Positions 35,578-44,156 of a stretch of DNA of 64,000 nt are shown here, piece after piece. Under the pieces are notes generated by a model that saw only the letters and a program-made list of their open reading frames with translations, was not told where the DNA came from and made no database searches. The DNA comes from Collinsella aerofaciens. GTDB taxonomy: Bacteria > Actinomycetota > Coriobacteriia > Coriobacteriales > Coriobacteriaceae. Within the stretch, counting starts at the first letter, position 1, and the number at the start of each line of letters is the position of its first letter. The stretch spans positions 33,731 through 97,730 of the forward strand of contig NZ_JAQLDU010000010.1 in the NCBI RefSeq assembly GCF_028209625.1, read 5' to 3'. The translations under genes were made by a program, and so were the position numbers.

Positions 35578-35645
35578 CCAAACCGTCACAACATTTGATG
35601 AAAATCTCGAAAACGAGGAAAAGCGTCGAATGTTGTGACGCTTTT
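35578..35645 (+). repeat. 68-bp perfect repeat / terminator, copy 2
   Basis: Identical to 30652-30719, and like it directly follows a family A REP-like hairpin. Ends in CTTTT. Confidence 0.8.
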
Positions 35646-35729
35646 CCTGTCTGTGCCGGCGAGCTCCCGTGCCATCTGGGGGTATAAGGCTGGCAAGTGT
35701 TTATTTGCGAGGCTTAAGGGGCGCCCCGT

Positions 35730-36599
35730 ATGGATATCGATAACTTTGAATGGTGGTATAGCGAGGGCGAGGCTCCGGACGAGGAGTGGGACGAGCCCGC
35801 GCCGTGTGACGTGTCGAGCGACGAGGACGGGACCGGCAGCGATGCCGCTGTCGAGCCTGAAGCCGCCTCCGATGCCGCCGAGCCCCTGACCTTTGAGCAG
35901 GTTTGGGCCCAAGCCGAGGCAGACGAGGCCAAGGCTGACGCTACGGCCACACTCGGTGAGCCGGCGGACATGTCCATCTCGCCGGCCAAGACCCCGCAGC
36001 CGCGCCATAACATCGACCCCGGCAGTACGGCATCCTTCAGCATTCTCGACGTGCCCTCGCAGGGTGCCCAAGCACCCGCGCCCACACGTCGCCCCGACCT
36101 GGCTCGCGAGGAAGATGCGGGACGTCGCTCTCCGCTTGGCCCCATCCTTATCGCCTTCATGGCCGGCGTTATCGCATGCTCGGTAATTGGAAACGTCTGG
36201 AGCCATGTTGAACAACAACGAAAAGACGCCGCCAAGGTCGAGATGTCCGTCGAACAATCGCTCAGCCGCACGCGCTCGGTGCATGTATCGGTCGAGGTCA
36301 AGGACGGCGCGACGTGGGACACCGCGCGCGGCGACAGCCAGATGCTCGTCCATATCGTGGGTCGCACGCTCAAGGGGCAAGCGATCGACGAGTACCAATA
36401 CGTCAATTCCGAAGGTGACGGCATCGAGCTCAAGCCCGGCGACTACGAGCTCACGGTCGATGAGCCGCCCGTCGTCACCGACGGCACGCGTTACCGTGCC
36501 TCAAAGCGCATGGTTCCGGTGAGTTTTAATTCACAGGCGCCCGATACGGTCGATAGCACGCCGCAGGGCGGGTTTGACCTTTACGCTATTGCTCAATAA
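35730..36599 (+). CDS. Single-pass membrane protein of unknown function
   Basis: 289 residues; AAGGGG lies upstream of the ATG. The first ~135 residues are acidic, Pro/Ala-rich and probably disordered and cytoplasmic. One membrane helix follows (PLGPILIAFMAGVIACSVIG, about 135-154), then an extracytoplasmic domain of about 135 residues rich in beta-type sequence (RSVHVSVEVKDG, KPGDYELTVDEPP). No family recognised. Confidence 0.7.
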   Translation: MDIDNFEWWYSEGEAPDEEWDEPAPCDVSSDEDGTGSDAAVEPEAASDAAEPLTFEQVWAQAEADEAKADATATLGEPADMSISPAKTPQPRHNIDPGSTASFSILDVPSQGAQAPAPTRRPDLAREEDAGRRSPLGPILIAFMAGVIACSVIGNVWSHVEQQRKDAAKVEMSVEQSLSRTRSVHVSVEVKDGATWDTARGDSQMLVHIVGRTLKGQAIDEYQYVNSEGDGIELKPGDYELTVDEPPVVTDGTRYRASKRMVPVSFNSQAPDTVDSTPQGGFDLYAIAQ

Positions 36600-36678
36600 C
36601 TGCACCTGTCGCTCAACCCCGCCGCCAAGAGTGGGACAATAGCCCTCGACACCGTTGTTTACTATTGGAGGAAGTAGC

Positions 36679-37572
36679 ATGTCCACCGTCACTACCATCA
36701 AGCGCGGCGGCCTCACCGCGGCCATCGATTCCATGGGTGCCCAGCTCACGAGCCTTGCCCTCAACGGCAACGAGTATCTGTGGCAGGGCGATCCCACCTT
36801 TTGGGGCAAGCATGCGCCCATCCTGTTCCCCATTGTGGGCTCGCTGCGCAACAACACGGCAACGTCTGCGGCCGGCACCTGCGAGATGCCGCGCCACGGA
36901 CTCGCGCGCATCGTCGAGCACAAGCTGGTCGAGGTTTCGGAGGACGGCTCCTCGGTAACGTACGAGATCACCGATACGCCCGAGTCGCTCAAGGCCTTTC
37001 CGTTTCACTTTAAGCTCAACATGACCTATGCCCTGACCGGCGACGCCACGCTTACCCAGACCTTTGCCGTTACGAACACCGGCGACGTGGACCTGCCGTT
37101 CTCGGTGGGCGGCCACCCCGCATTTAACGTGCCCGCCCCCGGTGCCGAGGACGAGGTATTCGAGGATTACGAGCTGGCGTTTACCGAGGCCTGGACGAAC
37201 GAGGCTCCCATCATCACGCCCGACGGTCTCATGACGTTCGAGGGTAGCTACAAGGCTCCCGATAACTCGGACGTGCTGCCCATCACGCACCGCAGCTTCG
37301 ATAACGATGCCATCATGTTCACCGATACTTCGGGCTCCACGCTCACGCTGCGCGGCCGCAAGTCGGGCCACGGCGTCAAGATCGACTTTGAGGGCTTTAA
37401 GTACATCGGCGTGTGGTCTGCCGCCAACGACGCTCCGTTTGTGGCGCTCGAGCCCTGGACCGGCCACACCACCATGGACACCGAGGACGATGTCTTTGAG
37501 CACAAGGTCAACACCATCACGTTGGCACCGGGCGCTACCGACATCCGTTCCTTTAGCGTCACCCTGCTCTAG
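36679..37572 (+). CDS. Aldose 1-epimerase family protein (LacX/YeaD-like)
   Basis: 297 residues; GGAGGAAG upstream. The galactose-mutarotase fold is indicated by SMGAQLTSLALNGNEYLW, PILFPIVGSL, MPRHGLAR (catalytic His region) and GGHPAFNVP, with a late Glu in FVALEPWTG. It would interconvert alpha and beta anomers of a sugar or sugar phosphate. It is transcribed alone; a structured repeat starts just past the stop. Confidence 0.88.
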   Translation: MSTVTTIKRGGLTAAIDSMGAQLTSLALNGNEYLWQGDPTFWGKHAPILFPIVGSLRNNTATSAAGTCEMPRHGLARIVEHKLVEVSEDGSSVTYEITDTPESLKAFPFHFKLNMTYALTGDATLTQTFAVTNTGDVDLPFSVGGHPAFNVPAPGAEDEVFEDYELAFTEAWTNEAPIITPDGLMTFEGSYKAPDNSDVLPITHRSFDNDAIMFTDTSGSTLTLRGRKSGHGVKIDFEGFKYIGVWSAANDAPFVALEPWTGHTTMDTEDDVFEHKVNTITLAPGATDIRSFSVTLL

Positions 37573-37574
37573 AG

Positions 37575-37690
37575 GTTCCGCCGTTCTAACGAACGACGGA
37601 CCGGTCGACGCTGCGCGCCACCCAGAGCGACAATTTGTCATTCAAAAGGCAAGGCATGACCAGAAGGTCTATGCCTTGCCTTTTTCATGC
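37575..37690 (+). repeat. TACC-loop structured repeat, copy 2
   Basis: Stem A CCGCCGTTC-TAAC-GAACGACGG (37578-37599, one mismatch), GACGCTGCGC, AGAGCGACAATTTG, then stem C (37645-37683: GGCAAGGCAT, GACC-AGAA-GGTC, one bulged T, ATGCCTTGCC) followed by TTTTT. The right side of stem B is lost. It starts about 3 nt after a stop codon and stem C can act as an intrinsic terminator. Confidence 0.75.
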
Positions 37691-37827
37691 CAAGTGGTAC
37701 ATGGGGCAGGCTGCTTTGCGCCAATCGTCCTCGTGTGTCTATTAATTTTTCGCGCACATGCCGCGCTGCTGGTCGCGGGCGTATATCCTGTCTTATTGTC
37801 AGCAAAACGAAATTGGGAAGGCACCAG

Positions 37828-38754
37828 ATGCAATCTCGACAACAGCGCGACGCGCATCCACAGCCGGTATGCAGCCGTCGCATCTTTTTGGGTAGCGCTC
37901 TCGCTGCGAGCGCTTCTGTCGTCGCCGGCGCACTTGCCGGCTGCCAGTGTCCCTCCACGCTGGAAGTAGTTCAGCCCACGACGGGCGGCGGTCGCGATGA
38001 CCTGTCCGATTCCGTTATCGGCAAGGATAAGATCCGCATCGGCATGGAGGCGGCCTACGCCCCGTACAACTGGCAGGTTTCCGAGGCCAGCGAGTTCACG
38101 ATCCCCATCGACAACGTGCAGGGCGCCTATGCCGATGGCTACGACGTGCAGATCGCCAAGATCGTCTGCAAGGCTCTCGGCGGCGAGCCCGTTGCCGTCA
38201 AGCAGAGCTTCTCGGGCCTTATCGACTCGCTCAACAACGGCCAGATTGACCTCATCATCGCCGGCATGAGCGCCACGCCCGAGCGCGAGGAGTCCGTCGG
38301 CTTTTCCGACCCGTACTTCATTGGCTACTTTGGCCTGTTCGTAAAAGAGGGCTCGCCCTACCAAAACGCCACCAAGCTCAGCGACTTCAGCGGTGCCACG
38401 GTGCTCGGCCAAAAGGACACCATGCTCGATACCGTCATCGACGAGATTCCGGGCGTTGTGCACAAGAACCCGGTCGATTCGGTCCCCACGGTGTTCTCGA
38501 ATCTGCTGCAGGGCACGTGCGACGCCGTGACCTACAACACGGAGAACGAAAAGGGCTATATGGCCCAAAATCCCGGTATCGTCCCCATCCACTTTGCCGA
38601 GGGCGAGGGCTTTAAGCAGGAGGTCACGGCGAATGTCGGTTGCCGCAAGGGATCGGACAAACTGCTTAAGCTCATCGACAAGACACTCAAGGGCATCAGC
38701 CAGGAGGAGCGCGACCAGATGTGGGACGCGTGCCTCGACCGTCAGCCGGCATAG
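37828..38754 (+). CDS. Amino-acid ABC transporter substrate-binding lipoprotein
   Basis: 308 residues from the ATG at 37828. The N-terminus combines a twin-arginine motif (SRRIFLGS) with a lipobox ending LAGC, so it is probably a Tat-exported lipoprotein. The body is a family 3 solute-binding protein (IRIGMEAAYAPYNWQ, DGYDVQIAKIVCKALG, LIIAGMSATPEREESVGFSDPY). It delivers a polar or aromatic amino acid to the permease 9 nt downstream. The three genes form one importer operon. Confidence 0.9.
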   Translation: MQSRQQRDAHPQPVCSRRIFLGSALAASASVVAGALAGCQCPSTLEVVQPTTGGGRDDLSDSVIGKDKIRIGMEAAYAPYNWQVSEASEFTIPIDNVQGAYADGYDVQIAKIVCKALGGEPVAVKQSFSGLIDSLNNGQIDLIIAGMSATPEREESVGFSDPYFIGYFGLFVKEGSPYQNATKLSDFSGATVLGQKDTMLDTVIDEIPGVVHKNPVDSVPTVFSNLLQGTCDAVTYNTENEKGYMAQNPGIVPIHFAEGEGFKQEVTANVGCRKGSDKLLKLIDKTLKGISQEERDQMWDACLDRQPA

Positions 38755-38763
38755 GGAGGCAGC

Positions 38764-39912
38764 ATGAAAGGCATCAATCGTCTGGCCTCCTTTATCAAGG
38801 CCGACCACCGTTATGTGTACCTGGGCACGAGCGTTATCGCGGCGCTCGGCTTGGCATTTAGCCAGCGCAACCCCACGCCGCTGAGCTTTTTGGCGCCCAC
38901 CGGCATCTTCCAGGATTGCCTTTGGGCGATTCTTTGGGCCTGGATCGTCGTGTCGGCGGCAGCGCTCGTCACCAAGGTTATGCACTGGAGCGACTATCGC
39001 GAAACGTCGCCGTTTGCATCCGAGCGTTTCCGTCGCGGCGCGCGCCTGGGCAGCTATGTCGTGGTTGCCATCGCGGCGATCTTCTTTATCGACCGCTGCG
39101 TCATGTCGTTTGTCGACCTGGTGCAGGTGAGCATTGTCTCGGACTCCAATCCCAGCGACTTTCTGTCGAGCTTGGTCTACATGACCTACAAGAGCGGCGA
39201 CTTCTTTATCCGCGGTATCGAGATCACCATCGCGCTTGCCACCTTCGGCACGGTCATCGCCTTCTTCTTGGCGCTGCTCTTTGTGTTCTTGCGCACCCAG
39301 ACCTTCGATCGCGTCGACAACGACCTGGTGCGCTTCTTTAAGAGCATTGGCCGAGGCTTTGCGACCGTCTATTCCACCGTCGTGCGCGGCACGCCCATGA
39401 TGGTCCAGGGCCTGCTCATCTATTACGCGGGCTTTACCGTTCTGCGCGGCATGGGCTTCGAGACCGCCCAGGCCAACCAGATCTGGAGTACCTTCACCGC
39501 CGGCCTCGTCACCATCTCGCTCAACTCTACCGCCTACATGATGGAGGTCCTGCGCGGCGGCATCGAGTCCATCGATCCCGGCCAGGCCGAGGCAGCGCGC
39601 TCGCTGGGCCTGTCGCAGTGGCAGGCTATGCGCAAGGTCGTGTTCCCTCAGGGTATTAAAAACGCGATCCCGGCGCTCACCAACGAGCTCATCATCAACA
39701 TCAAGGACTCGTCGGTGCTCTCGGTCATCGGCGTGTTCGACCTCATGTACGCCACCACCACCGTCGCCGGCGTGTACTACCGCCAGATGGAGGTCTACTG
39801 CGTGGCGCTCGTGGTCTATCTGATTCTGACGCTCGTGGCGAGCCGCCTGCTCGAGGCCTTTGGCAAAAAGCTCGGCGCCGAGGCTCCTGCCACGCTGCCC
39901 AGCTCTAACTAG
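38764..39912 (+). CDS. Amino-acid ABC transporter permease
   Basis: 382 residues; AGGGAGG upstream. The C-terminal ~220 residues are a HisMQ/GlnP-type permease with the EAA loop ([20 protein letters not shown]) that contacts the ATPase. The N-terminal ~150 residues add about three membrane helices, making it longer than most family members (about 220). Confidence 0.9.
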   Translation: MKGINRLASFIKADHRYVYLGTSVIAALGLAFSQRNPTPLSFLAPTGIFQDCLWAILWAWIVVSAAALVTKVMHWSDYRETSPFASERFRRGARLGSYVVVAIAAIFFIDRCVMSFVDLVQVSIVSDSNPSDFLSSLVYMTYKSGDFFIRGIEITIALATFGTVIAFFLALLFVFLRTQTFDRVDNDLVRFFKSIGRGFATVYSTVVRGTPMMVQGLLIYYAGFTVLRGMGFETAQANQIWSTFTAGLVTISLNSTAYMMEVLRGGIESIDPGQAEAARSLGLSQWQAMRKVVFPQGIKNAIPALTNELIINIKDSSVLSVIGVFDLMYATTTVAGVYYRQMEVYCVALVVYLILTLVASRLLEAFGKKLGAEAPATLPSSN

Positions 39913-39934
39913 GCTTAAGACGAGGAGAATCATC

Positions 39935-40720
39935 ATGGCAGATACCGCCACTACCGGCACTGCGGCAGCCGTGCAAAACCAAGAGCCGCTTATCCGCGTC
40001 GAGGGCCTGCGCAAGAGCTTTGGCTCACTCGAGGTACTCAAGGGCATCGACTTGTCCGTCAATCCCGGCGAGGTCGTCACCATCATCGGCGCCTCGGGCT
40101 CGGGCAAGTCGACGTTTCTGCGCTGCCTTAACCTGCTCGAGACCCCGGACGCGGGCCATATCTGGTTCCACGGTCAGGACCTTACTGCCGAGCGCTGCAA
40201 TATCAATAAACTGCGCGAGGACATCGGCATGGTGTTCCAGGGCTTCAACCTGTTCAACAACATGGACGTGCTCGACAACTGCACGCTCGCGCCCGTCACG
40301 CTCAAAAAGAAGAGCAAGGCCGAGGCCGAGAAGGTCGCGATGGAGCATCTGACGAGCGTGGGACTCGAAAAGTTCGCGCACGCCGCCGTTGGTCGCCTGT
40401 CCGGTGGTCAAAAACAGCGCGTGGCCATCGCTCGTGCCCTATGTATGAATCCGCAGATCATGCTGTTCGACGAGCCGACCTCCGCGCTCGACCCCGAGAT
40501 CGTGGGCGAGGTGCTCGAGGTCATGCGCAAGCTCGCCGCCGACGGCATGACCATGGTCGTCGTCACGCACGAGATGGCCTTTGCCCGCACGGTGTCCGAC
40601 CGCGTGGTCTTTATGGACAAGGGCGTGGTGCTCGAGGATGCCGCGCCGGCCGAGCTCTTCGGCAACCCCAAACACCAGCGCACTCGTGAGTTCCTCTCTC
40701 GCTATCTCGAGGACAAATAA
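39935..40720 (+). CDS. Amino-acid ABC transporter ATP-binding protein (GlnQ type)
   Basis: 261 residues; CGAGGAG upstream. Walker [10 protein letters not shown], signature LSGGQKQR, Walker [13 protein letters not shown] and the switch His in VVVTHEM are all canonical for polar-amino-acid importers. It powers the preceding permease and binding protein. Confidence 0.95.
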   Translation: MADTATTGTAAAVQNQEPLIRVEGLRKSFGSLEVLKGIDLSVNPGEVVTIIGASGSGKSTFLRCLNLLETPDAGHIWFHGQDLTAERCNINKLREDIGMVFQGFNLFNNMDVLDNCTLAPVTLKKKSKAEAEKVAMEHLTSVGLEKFAHAAVGRLSGGQKQRVAIARALCMNPQIMLFDEPTSALDPEIVGEVLEVMRKLAADGMTMVVVTHEMAFARTVSDRVVFMDKGVVLEDAAPAELFGNPKHQRTREFLSRYLEDK

Positions 40721-40743
40721 CCGACCGCAAACGCTTACGTTGC

Positions 40744-40768
40744 AAGGCCGCTCCCGTGGGGCGGCCTT
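40744..40768 (+). terminator. Terminator of the ABC importer operon
   Basis: AAGGCCGC / GCGGCCTT with inner CCC/GGG pairs, followed by TGTCG. It is close to the ABC operon end and the peptidase RBS. The T run is weak. Confidence 0.5.
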
Positions 40769-40792
40769 TGTCGTCACAATCGAAAGGATGTC

Positions 40793-42208
40793 ATGGCCGA
40801 GGTTTGGCGCTTCTTTGCGCATGAGGACGATTTTGCCGATATAGACGAGGCCGGCGCGTGCGAGCACTTGGGCCGCGTGCTGTCGTTTCCGACCATTTCG
40901 AGCATGGATGCCGAGGCGGTGGATTGGCAGCCCTTCGACGACCTGCGCGCGTATATGCAGCAGGCCTGGCCGCACGTATTTGCGGCGGGCGAGGTCGAGC
41001 TTGTCGGCCATTCGCTGTTGGTGACGCTTGGCGGTTCCGACTCCGCCCTCAAACCCGTCATGCTCATGGGCCACATGGACGTGGTCCCCGTGGTGCCGGG
41101 TACCGAGGCCGACTGGACGCACGCCCCCTTTAGCGGACAGGTGGACGACACCTACATTTGGGGTCGCGGCGCTATCGACATGAAGGATCAGGTCGCAGGC
41201 ATTCTCGAGGCGGTTGAGTATGCGCTGGCGCACGGTTGGCAGCACGAGCGCATGCTGCTCCTGGCCTTTGGTCAGGACGAGGAGACGACGCAGTACGGCG
41301 CAGGCGCCATCGGCCGCGTGCTCGAGGAGCGCGGTGTTGAGCTCGAGTTTCTGATCGACGAGGGTGACTACCGTATCGTTTCGGCTGCCGAGTACGGCGC
41401 GGGCGAGGGCTGGCTTATGCATGCCGACCTGGCCGAAAAGGGCTACGCCGATATCGTGTTGAGGACGCGTAGCGAGGGCGGGCATTCGTCTAACCCCTAC
41501 GGCGGCACGTCGCTCGAGGTGCTCAGCCGTGCCATCGCCGCAATCTGCGATATCGAGTGGCCGACGCGCGTGACCGATCTGCTTGCCGCGCAGCTTGTCG
41601 AGCTGGGGCTCTACACGGCGGATGAGATTGCCGCCAACGGGGGCGCCATTGTCCGCGATTGCCTCGCCAGCAAGAAGCTCTATCCGCTCGTGACCACCAC
41701 CTGTGCACCGACCCAAATCGAGGGCGGTAGCACCGGTGCTAACGTGATGCCGCAGGATATGTGGGCCAACATTAACTTCCGCATGCTCGAGGGCACGAGC
41801 GTGGCCGACGTTGTGGCGCGCTGCCGTGAGGCGGTTGCCGGGGCGGACCTTGCCGGTCGTGTCGAAGTGGAGCTGGGCCCCGGCAGCTCCGAGCCCTCGC
41901 CGTCCCCGCGCATCGGTGGCCCCGGCCTCGAGGCGGTTCGCTCCATCGCCGCCCGCTATTTCCGCGATCCAAAGGGGACGGAGGAAAACGGATCATCCGA
42001 GCCGTTGGCGATTGTCCCCTCGACCGTGATCGGCGCGACCGACGCTGCCAACTACCAGCACATTTGCTCCGAATGCATTCGTTTTTCGGCGTTTGTGGTC
42101 GACGACGACGAGTGCGACCGCGGCGTCCACGGCACCAACGAGCGCATCACCCGCCGCGCCTACCTCCAGGGTGTTCGCTTCCTCATCGCCCTGCTTCAAA
42201 CGCTCTAG
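40793..42208 (+). CDS. M20-family metallopeptidase (carboxypeptidase-like)
   Basis: 471 residues; GAAAGGATG before the ATG. Zinc-site motifs of the M20/CPS1 group: MLMGHMDVVP (His, Asp), WGRGAIDMKD, and FGQDEETTQYGA (Glu-Glu), with the dimerisation lid GGHSSNPYGG in the middle. It would hydrolyse a peptide or acylamino acid. Its place after an amino-acid importer fits nutrient use. Confidence 0.88.
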   Translation: MAEVWRFFAHEDDFADIDEAGACEHLGRVLSFPTISSMDAEAVDWQPFDDLRAYMQQAWPHVFAAGEVELVGHSLLVTLGGSDSALKPVMLMGHMDVVPVVPGTEADWTHAPFSGQVDDTYIWGRGAIDMKDQVAGILEAVEYALAHGWQHERMLLLAFGQDEETTQYGAGAIGRVLEERGVELEFLIDEGDYRIVSAAEYGAGEGWLMHADLAEKGYADIVLRTRSEGGHSSNPYGGTSLEVLSRAIAAICDIEWPTRVTDLLAAQLVELGLYTADEIAANGGAIVRDCLASKKLYPLVTTTCAPTQIEGGSTGANVMPQDMWANINFRMLEGTSVADVVARCREAVAGADLAGRVEVELGPGSSEPSPSPRIGGPGLEAVRSIAARYFRDPKGTEENGSSEPLAIVPSTVIGATDAANYQHICSECIRFSAFVVDDDECDRGVHGTNERITRRAYLQGVRFLIALLQTL

Positions 42209-42210
42209 AA

Positions 42211-42290
42211 TGTGACAAAGCGACGCTTCCTTTGTTAGCCGTTGGGGACGTTCTTAAACGACTAGCCGTTAAGGAACGTCCCCAACGGCT
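42211..42290. repeat. REP-like family A remnant fused to family B palindrome
   Basis: A decayed GTGACAAAGCGACGCTTCCT segment is followed by a 21-bp palindrome (42237-42257 with 42269-42290) with core TTGGGGACGTTCTTAA and loop ACGACTAGCCG. A second family B copy is at 59325-59382. The remaining leader to prfA (42291-42499) holds no gene beyond a 9-codon ORF at 42392. Confidence 0.7.
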
Positions 42291-42499
42291 ACGTCCACTC
42301 ATTCCGTGCGGGTTATATGCAGGTTTGCCTGCGCACGCTATCATGTATGGGTTAGACCGCAACTATGTACCCCATACGCGAAGGGATGCGCATGTATCTG
42401 AAGATCGACATGTTCTAGCCGGGCTTACCCCCGCAGTGGCGCCGTGCGCCCCATCAGCTCTGCCGATTTTCACCTTCACGCATATAAAGGAGTCCCGCC

Positions 42500-43567
42500 A
42501 TGCGCGACAAGCTCGAAAAGATTATCAAGGCCTACGAGGAGCTCGAGAAGAAGCTTTCCGACCCGGCCGTCGCCTCCGATATCAAGGAGTTCACGCGTCT
42601 CAACAAGGAGTACGCGCACCAGTCCGACCTCATTGCCGCCTCGCGCGAGTACATCGGCGCGCTCGATGACATCGAGGCTGCCAAGGAAATGCTCCACGAT
42701 ACGACCGATGCCGATGAGAAGGAGATGCTCCAGATGGACATCTCCGAAAACGAGGCCAAGCTTCCCCAGCTCGAGGAAGACATTAAGTACATGCTCATCC
42801 CGAGCGACCCCAACGACGACAAGAACACCATCGTCGAGATTCGCTCCGCCGCCGGTGGCGACGAGGCGGCTATCTTTGCCGGCGATCTGTACAAGATGTA
42901 TCAGCGCTTCTGCGAGTCGCGCGGCTGGAAGACCACCGTGCTCGACTCCAGCCCCAGCGAGGCCGGCGGCTTTAAGTCCATCGAGTTCAAGGTCGAGGGC
43001 GACCGCGTCTACTCCGTCATGAAGTTCGAGTCCGGCGTGCACCGCGTCCAGCGCGTTCCCAAGACCGAGTCCCAGGGCCGTATCCAGACCTCCACGGCAA
43101 CCGTCGCCGTGCTTCCCGAGGCCGAGGAGATCGACGTCCAGATCAACCAGTCTGACCTGCGCATCGACACTTACTGCGCTTCGGGCCCTGGCGGTCAGTG
43201 CGTTAACACCACCTACTCCGCCGTGCGCATCACCCACCTGCCCACCAACACCGTGGTGCAGTCGCAGGAGCAGCGCTCCCAGATTCAGAATCGCGAGGTC
43301 TGCATGCAGATGCTGCGCGCCCGTCTGTACGAGATGGAACTCGAGAAGCAGCAGGCAGAGCTTGGTGCCGAGCGCCAGAGCCAGATCGGCCACGGCAACC
43401 GTTCCGAGAAGATCCGCACCTACAACCAGCCCCAGGACCGCGTGACCGATCACCGCATCGGTTTCAACTCCACCTACAACGGCGTCCTTCTAGGCGATCA
43501 GCTCGGCACGGTCATCGAGGCGCTCGCCGCCGCCGAGCGAGCCGAGAAGCTGGCACAAGCAGTCTAA
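42500..43567 (+). CDS. prfA: Peptide chain release factor 1
   Basis: 355 residues; AAAGGAG upstream. The catalytic GGQ is in SGPGGQCVNTTYSAVR (about residues 227-242) and the stop-codon-recognising P-x-T motif reads VPKTESQGRIQTS, as in RF1. A Cys follows GGQ where His is usual. It terminates at UAA and UAG, and its GGQ Gln is the substrate of PrmC encoded next. Confidence 0.97.
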   Translation: MRDKLEKIIKAYEELEKKLSDPAVASDIKEFTRLNKEYAHQSDLIAASREYIGALDDIEAAKEMLHDTTDADEKEMLQMDISENEAKLPQLEEDIKYMLIPSDPNDDKNTIVEIRSAAGGDEAAIFAGDLYKMYQRFCESRGWKTTVLDSSPSEAGGFKSIEFKVEGDRVYSVMKFESGVHRVQRVPKTESQGRIQTSTATVAVLPEAEEIDVQINQSDLRIDTYCASGPGGQCVNTTYSAVRITHLPTNTVVQSQEQRSQIQNREVCMQMLRARLYEMELEKQQAELGAERQSQIGHGNRSEKIRTYNQPQDRVTDHRIGFNSTYNGVLLGDQLGTVIEALAAAERAEKLAQAV

Positions 43568-43570
43568 GTT

Positions 43571-43737
43571 CCGCCGTTCTACCGAACGGCGGACCAGCCG
43601 ACGCTGCGCGCCGTCCAGAGCGACAATTTGTCATTCAAAAGGCAAGGCATGACCAGAAGGTCTATGCCTTGCCTTTTTCATGCCAACTTGTTCGCTCTGG
43701 ACGTCGCTCGCTGACATTGCCAAAACATTGGCGTTTC
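43571..43737 (+). repeat. TACC-loop structured repeat, copy 3 (complete)
   Basis: Stem A CCGCCGTTC-TACC-GAACGGCGG (43571-43592). Stem B CGTCCAGAGCGA (43612-43623) with TCGCTCTGGACG (43692-43703). Enclosed stem C is the same bulged hairpin as copy 2, with T5 after it. A final TTGCCAAAACATTGGCG may form a fourth small hairpin. It begins 4 nt after the prfA stop. Bases 43738-44156 beyond it are A/T-rich with no gene seen. Confidence 0.8.
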
Positions 43738-44156
43738 CTTGGTTGTCAAATGATCCGTAGGGAGTCATTGGTGACATTGCATTGATATTTTATTCAGTCG
43801 GCTGTGATGTCATTTGAGCTGCTTACCTGCTTAAGGTAATTGACGGCATATATCTGCTATCGAAAATATTGCTCGAAAAATTGTCCAAGAAGTCGCGGGG
43901 CGATTTTTGATGGGTCGCGCGTCAAGTGATTTGGCAAGTTCTTGGTTAGATATTGGTCAGTTTTGGGGCAACCTTGCCAAAAACTTGACGGATGCAGATT
44001 TAGACGTCAGCGAATGAACACTTTGAGCGAGCTCGGTGCAAAATTCTGGGCTGATTCTCGATAATCGCCTTTAATCGCCCCTTGCCAAGCGCTGGCCTCG
44101 CTTACAATCTGCTCCGACATTCGCGCGCCGTCCGGCGCTTAAGAGGGGAGGGCCCC

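Noticed and set aside
43738..44156. Possible hidden gene or tRNA in the A/T-rich gap before prmC
   Set aside because: No ORF with an RBS and no cloverleaf-like pairing or CCA end could be found by eye.
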